The notes under the pieces are model-generated. The model had not been told where the DNA came from, ran no database searches, and saw only the letters and a program-made list of their open reading frames with translations. Position numbers and translations under genes: made by a program. 64,000 nt of DNA from Levilactobacillus enshiensis (GTDB taxonomy: Bacteria > Bacillota > Bacilli > Lactobacillales > Lactobacillaceae), in contig NZ_SULH01000004.1 of NCBI RefSeq assembly GCF_007115095.1, forward strand, positions 1 to 64,000, read 5' to 3'. This document shows, piece by piece, positions 24,851 through 33,615 of the stretch (position 1 is its first letter; each line of letters starts with the position of its first letter).

Positions 24851-26377
24851 ATGCCGATCACAATTCTGACCCCCGCCGAGAATCGGTTTCTCCAGCTCAG
24901 TCAACGGGCGCTCAAACTACCTGATTTGACGCGGTTGATGCCGCTATTACGCGATCACCCGACCATCAAGGATACCAGTGACTTTTTGCCGCGCTCAGCG
25001 AGACAGGCGCTGTTGGACCAGCGGGTGGACTGGCTGGTCCAGGGAAGTGAGGCGTGGAAACTGTTGGCGGATTCGCCATACGTGATCAATCCCAGCAATC
25101 AGCGGACAGATTGGCGGCACTGCGCGTTGTGCCACAAACCGGTACGCTATGAGTACCACGTGGTGTTGCGCCAGGATGGCCACAAAATCGTGGTCGGCTC
25201 GGAGTGCGTCAAGAAGTTCATGAGCGATGAAATGCAGTACCTGATGACGATTACCACGGAGGATAATATCCACGCGGTAGCCCAGTACGATGACCTGACG
25301 GCGCAGTACCCCCAGGTTCCAGAAATCATGTGGGACCCAGAGGCGTTGCCCAACCTGCCTAAGCAACAGCAACCGCGCCACCGGTGGGTCCAAAAGGGAA
25401 CCCGTAGCACCGTGACTGGCTATTTGAAGCACAGCGCAGCAGTAGTTCCCGATAAACAACTCTCGCCCTATTTGAACGAGTACACGGATTTACAGACGGC
25501 TGACCGTCAAGCAACGGCGGCATTAGCGGAACAGCAACAACAGCGTCAACGACAGGCCCAACAGGTAGCTGAACACGATGAACAAGCGGCTTGGGCGGCA
25601 GCGGATGCGGCCCAAACGGCGGCTGAAAAGCAGTTGCGGGCATCCGCCGACTACCAAACCTATTTGACGGCGGTAGCAACACTGATCGTCCAGCATCTGC
25701 CGTTGGCGGCGTTTAAGTCTGAATTGGCAAAGCTGACCATGCCACGGCGCCTGCAAAAACTAGTCAATTCGTATCAGCTCGGCGTGATGGCCACGGAATT
25801 TGCGCAACGTGGTGAGATCAAGGCCGCTCGGTTACAAATCGTGCCCCGTTATCTGGTGGCGGATTTGAACCGGCTGAGCCGCCATCTTGCGGCCCAGCGA
25901 CAACGTGACTGGTATGACGATGTGTTTAACGTGGCGATTGGGTTTGACCTGACACCGGCACAACGTAAGCAGGGGCTAGTTCCCCTCCAGAAGAGCTGGG
26001 AAGGCCGCCAGATTTCGGTGAGCGTGTATGCAGACTTATTGACGGTCAAGGAACGTTTGACTCAGGGACAGACGTTACCACAGTGGCCAGCTGCATTGAC
26101 ACAGGCCTTCCAACGCCGCCTCAATCAGCAACCGGCGTCTGGTTTGGTGCCGGCACGGAAGAACCACGTGACGCCGCAGCAGTTGCGTCAATTGGTCACG
26201 CCGAAAATGGACTTCGAACAGGTCACGGCGCAGTTCCACCGGTTATACGCGCTACCGCCGACTGATGCGGACGTGACGCTGTCAGCGTTGGCCCACTATT
26301 ATTTGACCGTGCGCGACCAACAGGAACAGCGCACGGCGGCGACCCAGCGACTCGTGGCGCAGTTATTGAAAAAATAA
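24851..26377 (+). CDS. Unknown 508-residue protein with Cys motif
   Basis: No function is recognised. Residues 88-125 hold a compact Cys motif: C91-ALC94-H, then a strand pair ending IVVGSEC119VKKF. The pattern CxxC...vGseC is seen in uncharacterised bacterial and phage proteins and suggests a small metal-binding or DNA-binding knuckle. A Gln/Ala-rich stretch (about 215-265) predicts a coiled coil. The C-terminal half is rich in Gln, Leu and Arg with no motif. GAAAGGAAG precedes ATG 24851. It is monocistronic with a strong terminator. No signal peptide is seen, so it is likely cytoplasmic. Confidence 0.75.
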   Translation: MPITILTPAENRFLQLSQRALKLPDLTRLMPLLRDHPTIKDTSDFLPRSARQALLDQRVDWLVQGSEAWKLLADSPYVINPSNQRTDWRHCALCHKPVRYEYHVVLRQDGHKIVVGSECVKKFMSDEMQYLMTITTEDNIHAVAQYDDLTAQYPQVPEIMWDPEALPNLPKQQQPRHRWVQKGTRSTVTGYLKHSAAVVPDKQLSPYLNEYTDLQTADRQATAALAEQQQQRQRQAQQVAEHDEQAAWAAADAAQTAAEKQLRASADYQTYLTAVATLIVQHLPLAAFKSELAKLTMPRRLQKLVNSYQLGVMATEFAQRGEIKAARLQIVPRYLVADLNRLSRHLAAQRQRDWYDDVFNVAIGFDLTPAQRKQGLVPLQKSWEGRQISVSVYADLLTVKERLTQGQTLPQWPAALTQAFQRRLNQQPASGLVPARKNHVTPQQLRQLVTPKMDFEQVTAQFHRLYALPPTDADVTLSALAHYYLTVRDQQEQRTAATQRLVAQLLKK

Positions 26378-26382
26378 GAAAG

Positions 26383-26433
26383 TAAAAGAGCGGTTCACAA
26401 CGACAAGTCTAGGTCGAAGTGAACCGCTCTTTT
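26383..26433 (+). terminator. Terminator after the unknown 508-residue gene
   Basis: AAAAGAGCGGTTCAC has an exact complement GTGAACCGCTCTTTT. The A- and T-flanked stem can act in both directions. Confidence 0.85.
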
Positions 26434-26445
26434 GTGACAGGTTAC

Positions 26446-26590
26446 TTTAATTTTCCATTCATAAACTGAGCTTCACTGTTGCCAAAACTCCAGTCGGCTT
26501 TGGTGTTAGTCGTGATGTTGACCATGATGTCTGTGGCGATTGGGCCAAAGACATCGTCGTAAACGCTAAGGTAAATCAAACAGCCTGTGA
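26446..26590 (-). pseudogene. Duplicated C-terminus of the tautomerase gene
   Basis: On the minus strand 26446-26540 reads [15 protein letters not shown] and [13 protein letters not shown] and stops, nearly identical in DNA to 27346-27440, the end of the intact tautomerase gene. Upstream residues ([14 protein letters not shown]) differ from the intact copy and there is no start codon. The fragment and the full gene bracket the MazEF-like module. Confidence 0.75.
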
Positions 26591-26618
26591 TTAGAGTCTT
26601 ACGCCAAGTAGGTTATCT

Positions 26619-26969
26619 TTAGTCGATAACAAAGAATACTCTTTTGCGAACATTGAGATACGTAGGTGTATCAAGTTTCGCAATATATTTGATATTCCGA
26701 CTTCTAAAGTCTAGTGCTTGAAATTGCAGTGGATTAATGTAACCGTCAACGTTTGAAATTTCATCAGGAATGCGAATCATAAAACCAGCTGATTGAAGTG
26801 CATTATTCGCGGCATGCGTGATTGGACAAACGACGACCAGGTTTGTTAATTGACTGTAGCCTTGATGACTCAAGACCAGTGCTGGACGTCTCTTTTTAAT
26901 TTCGTGGCCAAGCGATGGATTAAAATCAAGCCAAACGATATCTTGGACATCTGGTAGGTAGTCACTCAT
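26619..26969 (-). CDS. MazF/PemK-family endoribonuclease toxin
   Basis: A 116-residue toxin that would cleave mRNA at short motifs when its antitoxin is degraded. DIVWLDFNPSLGHEIKKRRPALVLSH is the conserved beta-hairpin with the catalytic arginine, and VVVCPITHAANN the second core. ATG 26969 overlaps the antitoxin stop by eight bases, a typical translational coupling. The frame extends 24 codons upstream inside the antitoxin gene but without a ribosome site. It is located between two copies of a tautomerase 3' end. Confidence 0.88.
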   Translation of the reverse strand: MSDYLPDVQDIVWLDFNPSLGHEIKKRRPALVLSHQGYSQLTNLVVVCPITHAANNALQSAGFMIRIPDEISNVDGYINPLQFQALDFRSRNIKYIAKLDTPTYLNVRKRVFFVID

Positions 26970-27192
26970 CGTCAATGACCTCAGAGCCAACGGCATGATC
27001 ACCGAATGCTTCCTTTTGTGAGAAATCATGAGTGGACACATATTGGGGATCTAAAAATGGATTGGGTGTTTTGGGGGTGTAGATGATTTGACCATCAGCT
27101 CCCTGATAAACATCGTACTCAGGTGCTGTTTTTATGTTGCTTGGGACAGTCAAGACCTTTGAACCGCCGACTTTACGTGTTTTTACTGACAT
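26962..27192 (-). CDS. MazE-like AbrB-fold antitoxin
   Basis: A 76-residue protein. The N-terminal swapped-hairpin segment TRKVGGSKVLTVPSNIK is a SpoVT/AbrB DNA-binding motif. The C-terminal part, ending EVIDDE, is acidic and would bind the toxin. The ATG at 27192 follows GAGGAGG. It is the first gene of the toxin-antitoxin operon and probably represses it. Confidence 0.82.
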   Translation of the reverse strand: MSVKTRKVGGSKVLTVPSNIKTAPEYDVYQGADGQIIYTPKTPNPFLDPQYVSTHDFSQKEAFGDHAVGSEVIDDE

Positions 27193-27300
27193 ATTAAAGT
27201 CCTCCTCTTAATATATATGAGTATATATTATGGCACGCTTTTTTTGAAATGTTTTGCTTCTAAAAGTAAAACTAGTTACAGGTGTTTTTTAATTGCAAAT

Positions 27301-27340
27301 AAAAATGGCTAGTTCGATTTTTTGTCGGACTAGTCATTTT
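27301..27340 (-). terminator. Terminator after tautomerase gene
   Basis: AAAATGGCTAGT pairs with ACTAGTCATTTT, with T-rich flanks on both strands. It ends the minus-strand tautomerase transcript six bases past the stop. Confidence 0.65.
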
Positions 27341-27345
27341 CGGGT

Positions 27346-27738
27346 TTATTGTAATTTGCCATTCATAAACTGGGCTTCACCGTTGCCAAAACTCCAGTCG
27401 GCTTTGGTGTTAGTCGTGATGTTGACCATGACATCTGCCGGCGAAATGTTCGCATGAGCTTGTAACTCCTTGACCAGTCGGGCGTAGAAACGTTCCTTAT
27501 CGGCTTCCTCGCGGGGACTGGAGGTCAGGCTGAAGACCATGACATCCTTGGTTCGGTCGAGACCTAGTCCGACGTCGAGAATGATCATTTCTTCAGGATC
27601 GTGTTGTGTCACGATTTGGTAACGGTCGCGGGGAAGTAAATGGAGTTCCTCGGTCGCCACTTGGTAAGCAATGTCCAAGATATTCTTGATTTCGGCTTTG
27701 CTGCGGCCTTTGTACATATCTACGCGCATTAATGGCAT
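27346..27738 (-). CDS. Tautomerase-superfamily protein
   Basis: A 130-residue member of the 4-oxalocrotonate tautomerase/MSAD superfamily. After start-methionine removal the N-terminus is proline (MPLMRVDMYKGRS), the catalytic base of the family. ATG 27738 is chosen because GGGAGG precedes it and the proline follows directly. Of double-length type, it should act as a trimer. The physiological substrate is unknown. Its 3' end is duplicated 900 bases downstream. Confidence 0.82.
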   Translation of the reverse strand: MPLMRVDMYKGRSKAEIKNILDIAYQVATEELHLLPRDRYQIVTQHDPEEMIILDVGLGLDRTKDVMVFSLTSSPREEADKERFYARLVKELQAHANISPADVMVNITTNTKADWSFGNGEAQFMNGKLQ

Positions 27739-27794
27739 ATTTTTTCCTCCCATGGTAAAGGGCAAACTGTTGTGATTCGCAACTGAGACGACAA

Positions 27795-28352
27795 TTAGTT
27801 GATCGCTTTGATTTTACCAACCGCGATAGGTAAAGTCACGTGAGTCGAATAGTGACCCACTGCTCCGGCAACGGTATCCGGTAATGTGATGTCGTCCGTG
27901 ACGCCGTGGATGTAGATGACCCGCTTGTCTAAAGCTAGGTCGCTATCGTTAAAGGTTTGTTTGAATTGGGCATCGAGTGCGGCTAGGGGAACAACCTTAG
28001 TGTAGGCGAAGTAGCCGTTTGCGTCGGCCACGGGATAGCTGTCGTTAGGGATGTTCATCTCGTGGGGCGCAGCGTCGAAGGGCACCATGGTCGTTCCGGA
28101 AACGGCGCCAGTCTCAGGGAGGTCAACGAAGCCGTCGCCATTGACATCTTGAGCGCTAGTGGCGATGGCGGCATCTTGGCCGTCAGGGAAACCGTGGAAG
28201 TGTTCCCAGTGTTGGGCGTTGGCTGGTGTGTCAAACATCTCGATGTTAATGGTGAGTTGATCACCGTTGATGACAAAGAACGCGGTGCCATGGGCAGCAG
28301 TGCCAATTTTTTCAGCGTTGAGTGGCACGATGGTTGCTTGATAAATTTTCAT
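27795..28352 (-). CDS. Unknown protein with EF-hand-like loop
   Basis: A 185-residue protein without signal peptide or membrane segment. TINIEMFDTPANAQHWEHFHGFPDG and VIYIHGVTDDITLPDTVAGAVGHYSTHVTLPIAVG suggest a beta-sandwich like CHRD or copper/zinc superoxide dismutase-like folds, with several histidines (HWEHFHG) that could bind metal. DVNGDGFVDLPE is a textbook calcium-loop pattern. ATG 28352 follows GGAGG. An FNR-type palindrome stands about 60 bases upstream, hinting at redox or oxygen control. Function not assigned. Confidence 0.7.
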   Translation of the reverse strand: MKIYQATIVPLNAEKIGTAAHGTAFFVINGDQLTINIEMFDTPANAQHWEHFHGFPDGQDAAIATSAQDVNGDGFVDLPETGAVSGTTMVPFDAAPHEMNIPNDSYPVADANGYFAYTKVVPLAALDAQFKQTFNDSDLALDKRVIYIHGVTDDITLPDTVAGAVGHYSTHVTLPIAVGKIKAIN

Positions 28353-28409
28353 ATGGATTTCCTCCTTAAATAGATGAACATAGTTTAAACCGTATTTACA
28401 AATAAAAAA

Positions 28410-28423
28410 TTGATAATTATCAA
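28410..28423. promoter_or_regulatory. FNR-type palindrome upstream of the EF-hand-like gene
   Basis: TTGAT-AATT-ATCAA is a perfect match to the FNR half-site pair and matches the element at 33626-33639 before the local Crp/Fnr gene. Confidence 0.6.
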
Positions 28424-29142
28424 GAAAAAGATAAAAAGCAGAAATAAGTGGTTAAAAACTAGGAGTAAAAAAGCAATTAAAATCGGACTACTCAATCGTT
28501 ATTTTGACGAGTGTGAGATTCTCTAAAATAAGGATGTGTGGCGAACGAGTGTTAGGAAAGCTGATTGGTAAGGGAATGCGACAAACCCAATAACCGTATG
28601 GTGTTTGAACGATTTTTATCATCCAGATCAGTTATCAATTGATAGCAAAATTTCCACATAATTTCGTTATATTCTGTTATTTTAGTTCATAGGGGATTCT
28701 ATAGAAGCAACATAGAGTGAATGATAAAACGACCCATTAGGGACCATAAATACTGTCATGACGGCACTTACGGTAAGAATGGTCCGACCAATCGTTTTTA
28801 TGACGAACTTTAACGTGCTAATCGTTGAATTATCAGTTATTATACAAAAACAATCCGCCAAGAATGCTGTCATGACGGCGTTTGTACGGCCTTAAGATTC
28901 CTTTAAAAAAACTTTTATTTTTTCGTTGAAAAGGCTTTACAGATTAACTATTTGGCCATATAATGATGTTGTTACATAGTTAAGTAAGTGTAACGGACAT
29001 TGAGGGTCTAAACACTTACCACTGAGATTTGAAATTAATTCCACCACTACTATGGGAGTGACAATTAGTTAAGAACCACAGTAAAGACTATCGTTGAAAA
29101 GCTTAGCTGTTACAGAAATCATACAAGAGGGGTGCATGAATC
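28424..29142. promoter_or_regulatory. Upstream region and promoter of the WxL operon
   Basis: TTTACA (28936-28941), a 17-base spacer and TATAAT (28959-28964) form a near-consensus promoter giving a leader of about 170 bases. CTGTCATGACGGC occurs twice (28753-28765 and 28867-28879), each carrying the palindrome GTCATGAC. A GTTAC...GTAAC dyad lies at the start of the leader. A 63-codon minus frame at 28682-28873 includes these repeats but has no other support. Confidence 0.6.
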
Positions 29143-29916
29143 ATGAATAAAACAGTAAGTAGTTTATTATTAGCCGGGGCATTGTTATTAGGTTCCGTTG
29201 CGCCAGTAGTTGCCAATGCGGATGGGCAACACGGAACAACTTCTAACTCCATTACATTTAACAAGCCAGATGCAACCACTGATCCAGCCGACCCAGACAA
29301 TCCAGGGACTAAGGTTCCAGGTGGTGACCATGGTGGTGTTACTGATCCAAGTGGTGACTTAACCTTCCTATACGTTTCACCTAAGATGCAATTCGGTAAC
29401 GTTAAGGGTGAAGCTATTCCGACAACGGCCAATGCCAAGACTTACAACCCAACGGTTACCAACGCCGCTTCCGTACAAGTAGAAAAAGATGGCGCTAAGA
29501 CTGACAACACGAACCTGGTTACCGAAGTTCAAGATACGCGTGGTTCTAACGCTGGTTGGACTGTCAGTGTCAGTGCCGACCAGATGGTTAATAAAGATGG
29601 TGTTGTTCTGAAAGGGGCAACGTTAGGCTTGAAAGCCAGCAATGCTAAGATTACCAACTCTTCTGAGGCTGGTAGCGGTGTTACGGGATCCGATGTCAGC
29701 ACTAAAACGGATGGTATTGCCGCAACCGACACAACCGCTGCAACCGATGGGACAACCAATGTGATTTACTCCGCTGCCAAGGATAGTGGGATGTTAACCA
29801 CTGCTTTCCAACTTGACCCATCAAACATTACATTAGGGTCAATTCCAGCCAACGTTAAGGCCGGAACCTACACGGGCAACCTGAACTGGACTTTAACCGA
29901 CACACCAGGTGCTTAA
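29143..29916 (+). CDS. WxL-domain surface protein
   Basis: A 257-residue exported protein. The signal peptide spans residues 1-27 (cleavage after VVANA). An acidic, Pro/Asp-rich stretch (about 40-65) leads into the WxL domain, which holds two tryptophan motifs: AGWTVSVS near 145 and NWTLTDTPGA at the C-terminus. WxL domains bind peptidoglycan non-covalently. It is the first gene of a four-gene cluster of the Csc type. A terminator follows, so it may also be made in excess alone. Confidence 0.9.
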   Translation: MNKTVSSLLLAGALLLGSVAPVVANADGQHGTTSNSITFNKPDATTDPADPDNPGTKVPGGDHGGVTDPSGDLTFLYVSPKMQFGNVKGEAIPTTANAKTYNPTVTNAASVQVEKDGAKTDNTNLVTEVQDTRGSNAGWTVSVSADQMVNKDGVVLKGATLGLKASNAKITNSSEAGSGVTGSDVSTKTDGIAATDTTAATDGTTNVIYSAAKDSGMLTTAFQLDPSNITLGSIPANVKAGTYTGNLNWTLTDTPGA

Positions 29917-29930
29917 TATTTAAAGACGGC

Positions 29931-29965
29931 AAAGGTGTTCATATCTAAAAAATGAGCACCTTTTT
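29931..29965 (+). terminator. Partial terminator after first WxL gene
   Basis: AAAGGTG...TCAT pairs with ATGAGCACCTTT and is followed by T5. It probably attenuates rather than ends the operon. Confidence 0.65.
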
Positions 29966-30038
29966 CGATTACATAGTAGTACCATTAAGGTATTACAAGT
30001 TTTATAAATAACTTAACTAGGGTAAGTAGGGGTGTAGG

Positions 30039-31109
30039 ATGCGCGGATTTAAGAAGATTCAGCTCATATTTTTGTTAGTTGTTGGTGCCATTATCGGGGG
30101 TGGCGTGCCATTAGTCGCGAATGCTGCTTCAGCCGGTGACATTGGGTTCAACGTTTCAGCACAGATTCCTAAGAACCAGATTAATAAGAAGAATTCGTTC
30201 TTTGATTTGCGGATGAAGTCGGGACAGACGGAAACGTTGCGCGTCAAAGTGTTTAATATTTCTAATCAGGATGTCACAGTCAAGTCAGCCATTCATACCG
30301 CTTGGACCAGTACGAATGGTGCCATTGAGTACGTGAAGCCGGAAAAAGAGTTTGACTCGACCCTGCGTTACAAGATGAGTGACATTAGTAAGATTCAAGG
30401 GAAACAGACGATTACGATTCCTGCTAATGGGTCCAAAATCGTGACGGCAACGGTTAAGATTCCGAAGACCAACTTTAATGGGGTCATCTTAGGCGGCTGG
30501 TATTTCGAACGGAAGGATTCTAAGGTCACCGGGACGGTCAAAGGTTCCAGCAACATGACCAATAAGTATTCTTACGTTATCGGGATGAAGTACACCATGG
30601 GACAAGTTCCCAACCCATCAATGAGTTTAGGTAAGGTCGCCGCAGGATTGGGCAACTATCACCGAGGGGTTATTGCCGACTTACGGAATACGACGGCGGT
30701 CATCATTCCCAAGCTCAAGATGGATACCACGGTGACTAATCGTGACGGCGGTAGCGTTGTGAAGCACGTTAAGAAAGAAAACGTGCAGATGGCGCCTAAC
30801 ACGACGTTTAAGTACGCCATGTTGTATGGAGACACGCCAATGAAAGCGGGGCATTACCACTTACACATGGTCGTTCAAAATACGGATCATAAGTGGGTGT
30901 TTGACCGTAACTTTACGGTTACCGCAGCGCAAGCCAACCGCGTCAACAAGGATGCCGTTGAAAATTCCGGTATTAGCATTTGGTTATTAGTCGCTTTAGG
31001 TGCGTTAGGTATGTTGTTATTGGTTCTTTTGATTTTACTGATTATCTACTTAATCCGGCGTCGACGTCGTGATGAAGATGATGACGAGGATGAAGACGAA
31101 GAAAAATAA
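30039..31109 (+). CDS. DUF916/DUF3324 membrane-anchored cell-surface protein
   Basis: A 356-residue protein with a signal peptide (1-30), a DUF916 beta domain (about 35-155; FNVSAQIPKNQINKKNSFFDL start) and a DUF3324 domain (about 165-295). A C-terminal membrane segment (about 310-340) is followed by basic RRRRR and a long acidic tail EDDDEDEDEEK. In WxL loci this partner (now named WxL-interacting protein) binds both the WxL protein and peptidoglycan. No operon break besides the weak terminator. The start follows GTAGG. Confidence 0.88.
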   Translation: MRGFKKIQLIFLLVVGAIIGGGVPLVANAASAGDIGFNVSAQIPKNQINKKNSFFDLRMKSGQTETLRVKVFNISNQDVTVKSAIHTAWTSTNGAIEYVKPEKEFDSTLRYKMSDISKIQGKQTITIPANGSKIVTATVKIPKTNFNGVILGGWYFERKDSKVTGTVKGSSNMTNKYSYVIGMKYTMGQVPNPSMSLGKVAAGLGNYHRGVIADLRNTTAVIIPKLKMDTTVTNRDGGSVVKHVKKENVQMAPNTTFKYAMLYGDTPMKAGHYHLHMVVQNTDHKWVFDRNFTVTAAQANRVNKDAVENSGISIWLLVALGALGMLLLVLLILLIIYLIRRRRRDEDDDEDEDEEK

Positions 31110-31144
31110 CGAATTAAGTCGTTATGGAGAGGGGGGCGTTGCTC

Positions 31145-31657
31145 ATGAAAGGAAAACTCAAGCAATTGGTATTAGTGTTCGCACTGATCTTGGGAGTCGT
31201 CATGGGAACGTCAACACTCGCTAATGCTCAGACGGCTGGCAATAAGTCGACCAGTGTGGGCATTACGTTCATTGGAAATGGGTCTCAGGTTAGCACGGGC
31301 AGTAACCCTGACACAGTCGATCCAGCAACACCGACCGTTAAGGATGGCAGTGACGGAGACGCCATTAACGATGCCATTCCGGATGGGACAAAGGTCACGA
31401 AGACGGCAACGCCTAAAAATGGCGGGTCCGCTGATACAGCAGCTCCCGTTAGCACGGTGGCAACAGCTCCCCAAAAGGGTGGTTCTGGTGCTTCGGCAGT
31501 GAAGTCAGCCGTAGCTGCATTGGCCGCTGGCCGGTTACCCCAAACGGGTGAAGTGCAAAGTATTTTAGCAGATTTAGTAGGGATTCTACTGTTGATGGTT
31601 TTGATTCTAGGATTGATTGTTTATCACCAAGCACGCCTGCTAAGGGAGAGGGAGTGA
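31145..31657 (+). CDS. Small LPXTG-anchored protein of the WxL locus
   Basis: A 170-residue protein. A signal peptide (cleavage near NAQT) precedes a Thr/Asp/Gly-rich spacer. The sortase motif LPQTGE is followed by a hydrophobic segment and a basic tail (LLRERE). It would be joined to the wall by sortase A and fits the CscD-like member of the cluster. ATG 31145 after GGAGAGGGG is preferred to ATG 31124. It starts 35 bases after the DUF916 gene and ends 6 bases before the next gene. Confidence 0.85.
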   Translation: MKGKLKQLVLVFALILGVVMGTSTLANAQTAGNKSTSVGITFIGNGSQVSTGSNPDTVDPATPTVKDGSDGDAINDAIPDGTKVTKTATPKNGGSADTAAPVSTVATAPQKGGSGASAVKSAVAALAAGRLPQTGEVQSILADLVGILLLMVLILGLIVYHQARLLRERE

Positions 31658-31663
31658 GTCAAG

Positions 31664-33502
31664 ATGAAGTTCCGTAAATTCATAATGCAACTTGGCTTAC
31701 TCCTCGCCGTGATGTTGGGCGTTGGGTTGGTTGGTGAAGGTACGGCGAATGCGGCGACACTTCCGGCCGGCGCTAAGGCAGTTAATACAGCTAGTGCTTA
31801 TTACACCGCTGGAGCGAATGGTAGCGCTATGTACATGGGGAGTGTTCAGCCTAATTGGTCGGTTACAACGCGGCCAACGCTACAAGCACCAATTGCGGCT
31901 AACAATCTTTCTAGTACAGGTCGAATTACTAATAAAACGACTAAAATTTATGTCTTATTGAATGGACGTTTTAGTATGCCTGCCGGTGCAACTAGCAAGA
32001 TTGCAAGTGTTAAGCCGGTGGCGATGCTGTCAGATACTGACGCGACATCAGTTGCAGGTAATGCTAAACCAATTGCTGAAGGAACTAATTTAGTGGGTTC
32101 AACGCCAACTTTTAGTTTTACGGTTCCATCTAGCTACTGTGAGATTGATGTCAATTTATCTCAGCTCTATCACTTGTTGCCACTTTCGATTGGAGTTTCA
32201 GTGACCTATACGAATTCAACGAAGACGGATTATTTGGCCTATGCTAGGATTAATGAGGATGCCGCTCTTGAAAAATTATGGGGTGGCAATGATACTTTGC
32301 TTGACTCTAAAATGTACATTAATGCCACTATGGCGCAACAGACCGCTGGTAATATTAAGTTTGTTCGGGGAACAGATAAAAAAGTCACGGGGGTTGGTTA
32401 TCCAGGACTGCAGATTGTTGCAGTGATAACTAAAAATGGTCAATTGAAATACGTTCCTGGTGGTGTAGTTGCTTCAAATGGTACCTTTGAAGTTGATTTT
32501 GATGACTATCTTGATAATATAATGGACCGAGATACAAAATATGGATCGTTCGGGGTTGTTGAATATAATGACATGGGTGATCATGTCGGGGCCGCAGGTA
32601 ACGTTGTTCACGCTTTGGATATTACTCCTGCGGCCAAGAGTTTAAATATTGATCCTGATACTTTAGAGGATCTGGAGAAGGAAAATGATAGTGATATTTT
32701 AAAGTGGATTGCAAACAAAGCTGGTGTGGCTGTCTCGTACTTGGGAAATCAATATGATTTGAACGATGTTACATTGAAGTCTGATCAAACGAGTCTGGCA
32801 ACTAAGCTGTCGAATTTAGCAATGAATGGTAGCCTGACGATTAAGATTGGTGCGACTAATTCTGATGGCTATACAACGGATCACACAGCGGATATTACGC
32901 TTACTCGAACGGTTGGCGCCTTAAGCTTCCACTCTATTAGCCCCATCATGGACTTCGGTTCCGTTGCCGTTCCTTCTAAAGAAACGCTATTTGCACCAAC
33001 GACCAAGCCGGATGTTTCGATTGATGATACCCAAGCCTCTGGAACTTCCTGGTACGTCATGGCGCAGGCCACCGATTTGACATCGGAATCTGGCCGAAAG
33101 TTAAACGGCCACATGGTTTATGTCGATGCTAATGGTAACAAGGAACCCATGTCGAGTGCCGTCTTGGTGGCGGCCGGTCAACGTGATCGGAGTATTTCCT
33201 ACCCCATGAACACAGCGGCTGGGTGGTCAACCACGACGCAAACGCTTGATAATCCAACCAACGGTATGTATCTTGATGCCTTACCAAGTATCTATTCGGG
33301 GAGTACGTCGACGCAGTATCAGGGCACCATTTACTGGCTATTGGCAAACGCGCCAGGTTCTGTAGGAACAGATATTAGTTCAGATGTTGATTCAGGCTCT
33401 GGTTCTGAAAGTGGCGGTGCTAGCGGTGATGAATCTGAAAGCGGTGGTACTGGAACAGAGACTAGCTCCAGTAGCGTTCCCGTTTACAATGGATTCGGTT
33501 AA
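31664..33502 (+). CDS. Large WxL-domain surface protein
   Basis: A 612-residue exported protein, the largest of the locus. The signal peptide ends near NAAT (residue 30). A long variable N-terminal region (about 35-400) is poorly conserved and AT-richer than its neighbours. The C-terminal WxL domain (about 415-565) has WYVMAQATDL and YWLLANAPGS. A Ser/Gly/Glu tail (about 570-612) follows the WxL domain, which is unusual because WxL normally ends the protein. It is probably the ligand- or host-binding member of the complex. Confidence 0.88.
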   Translation: MKFRKFIMQLGLLLAVMLGVGLVGEGTANAATLPAGAKAVNTASAYYTAGANGSAMYMGSVQPNWSVTTRPTLQAPIAANNLSSTGRITNKTTKIYVLLNGRFSMPAGATSKIASVKPVAMLSDTDATSVAGNAKPIAEGTNLVGSTPTFSFTVPSSYCEIDVNLSQLYHLLPLSIGVSVTYTNSTKTDYLAYARINEDAALEKLWGGNDTLLDSKMYINATMAQQTAGNIKFVRGTDKKVTGVGYPGLQIVAVITKNGQLKYVPGGVVASNGTFEVDFDDYLDNIMDRDTKYGSFGVVEYNDMGDHVGAAGNVVHALDITPAAKSLNIDPDTLEDLEKENDSDILKWIANKAGVAVSYLGNQYDLNDVTLKSDQTSLATKLSNLAMNGSLTIKIGATNSDGYTTDHTADITLTRTVGALSFHSISPIMDFGSVAVPSKETLFAPTTKPDVSIDDTQASGTSWYVMAQATDLTSESGRKLNGHMVYVDANGNKEPMSSAVLVAAGQRDRSISYPMNTAAGWSTTTQTLDNPTNGMYLDALPSIYSGSTSTQYQGTIYWLLANAPGSVGTDISSDVDSGSGSESGGASGDESESGGTGTETSSSSVPVYNGFG

Positions 33503-33522
33503 TCGAAAAGTGTAGTTAATAT

Positions 33523-33580
33523 TAAATAGGTTGTCACATTCCCGCTGTAAATTACAGTGAGAATGTGGCAGCCTATTTTT
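33523..33580 (+). terminator. Terminator of the WxL operon
   Basis: AAATAGG..TG.CACATTC pairs with GAATGTG.CA.CCTATTT over a 19-base loop and ends in T5. Confidence 0.85.
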
Positions 33581-33615
33581 AGGCCATATTGGGCAGCAAA
33601 CCCCGGCAATTGCGG

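Noticed and set aside
28682-28873. 63-codon minus-strand frame before the WxL operon
   Set aside because: It contains the CTGTCATGACGGC repeats and lacks a ribosome site; better explained as regulatory DNA.
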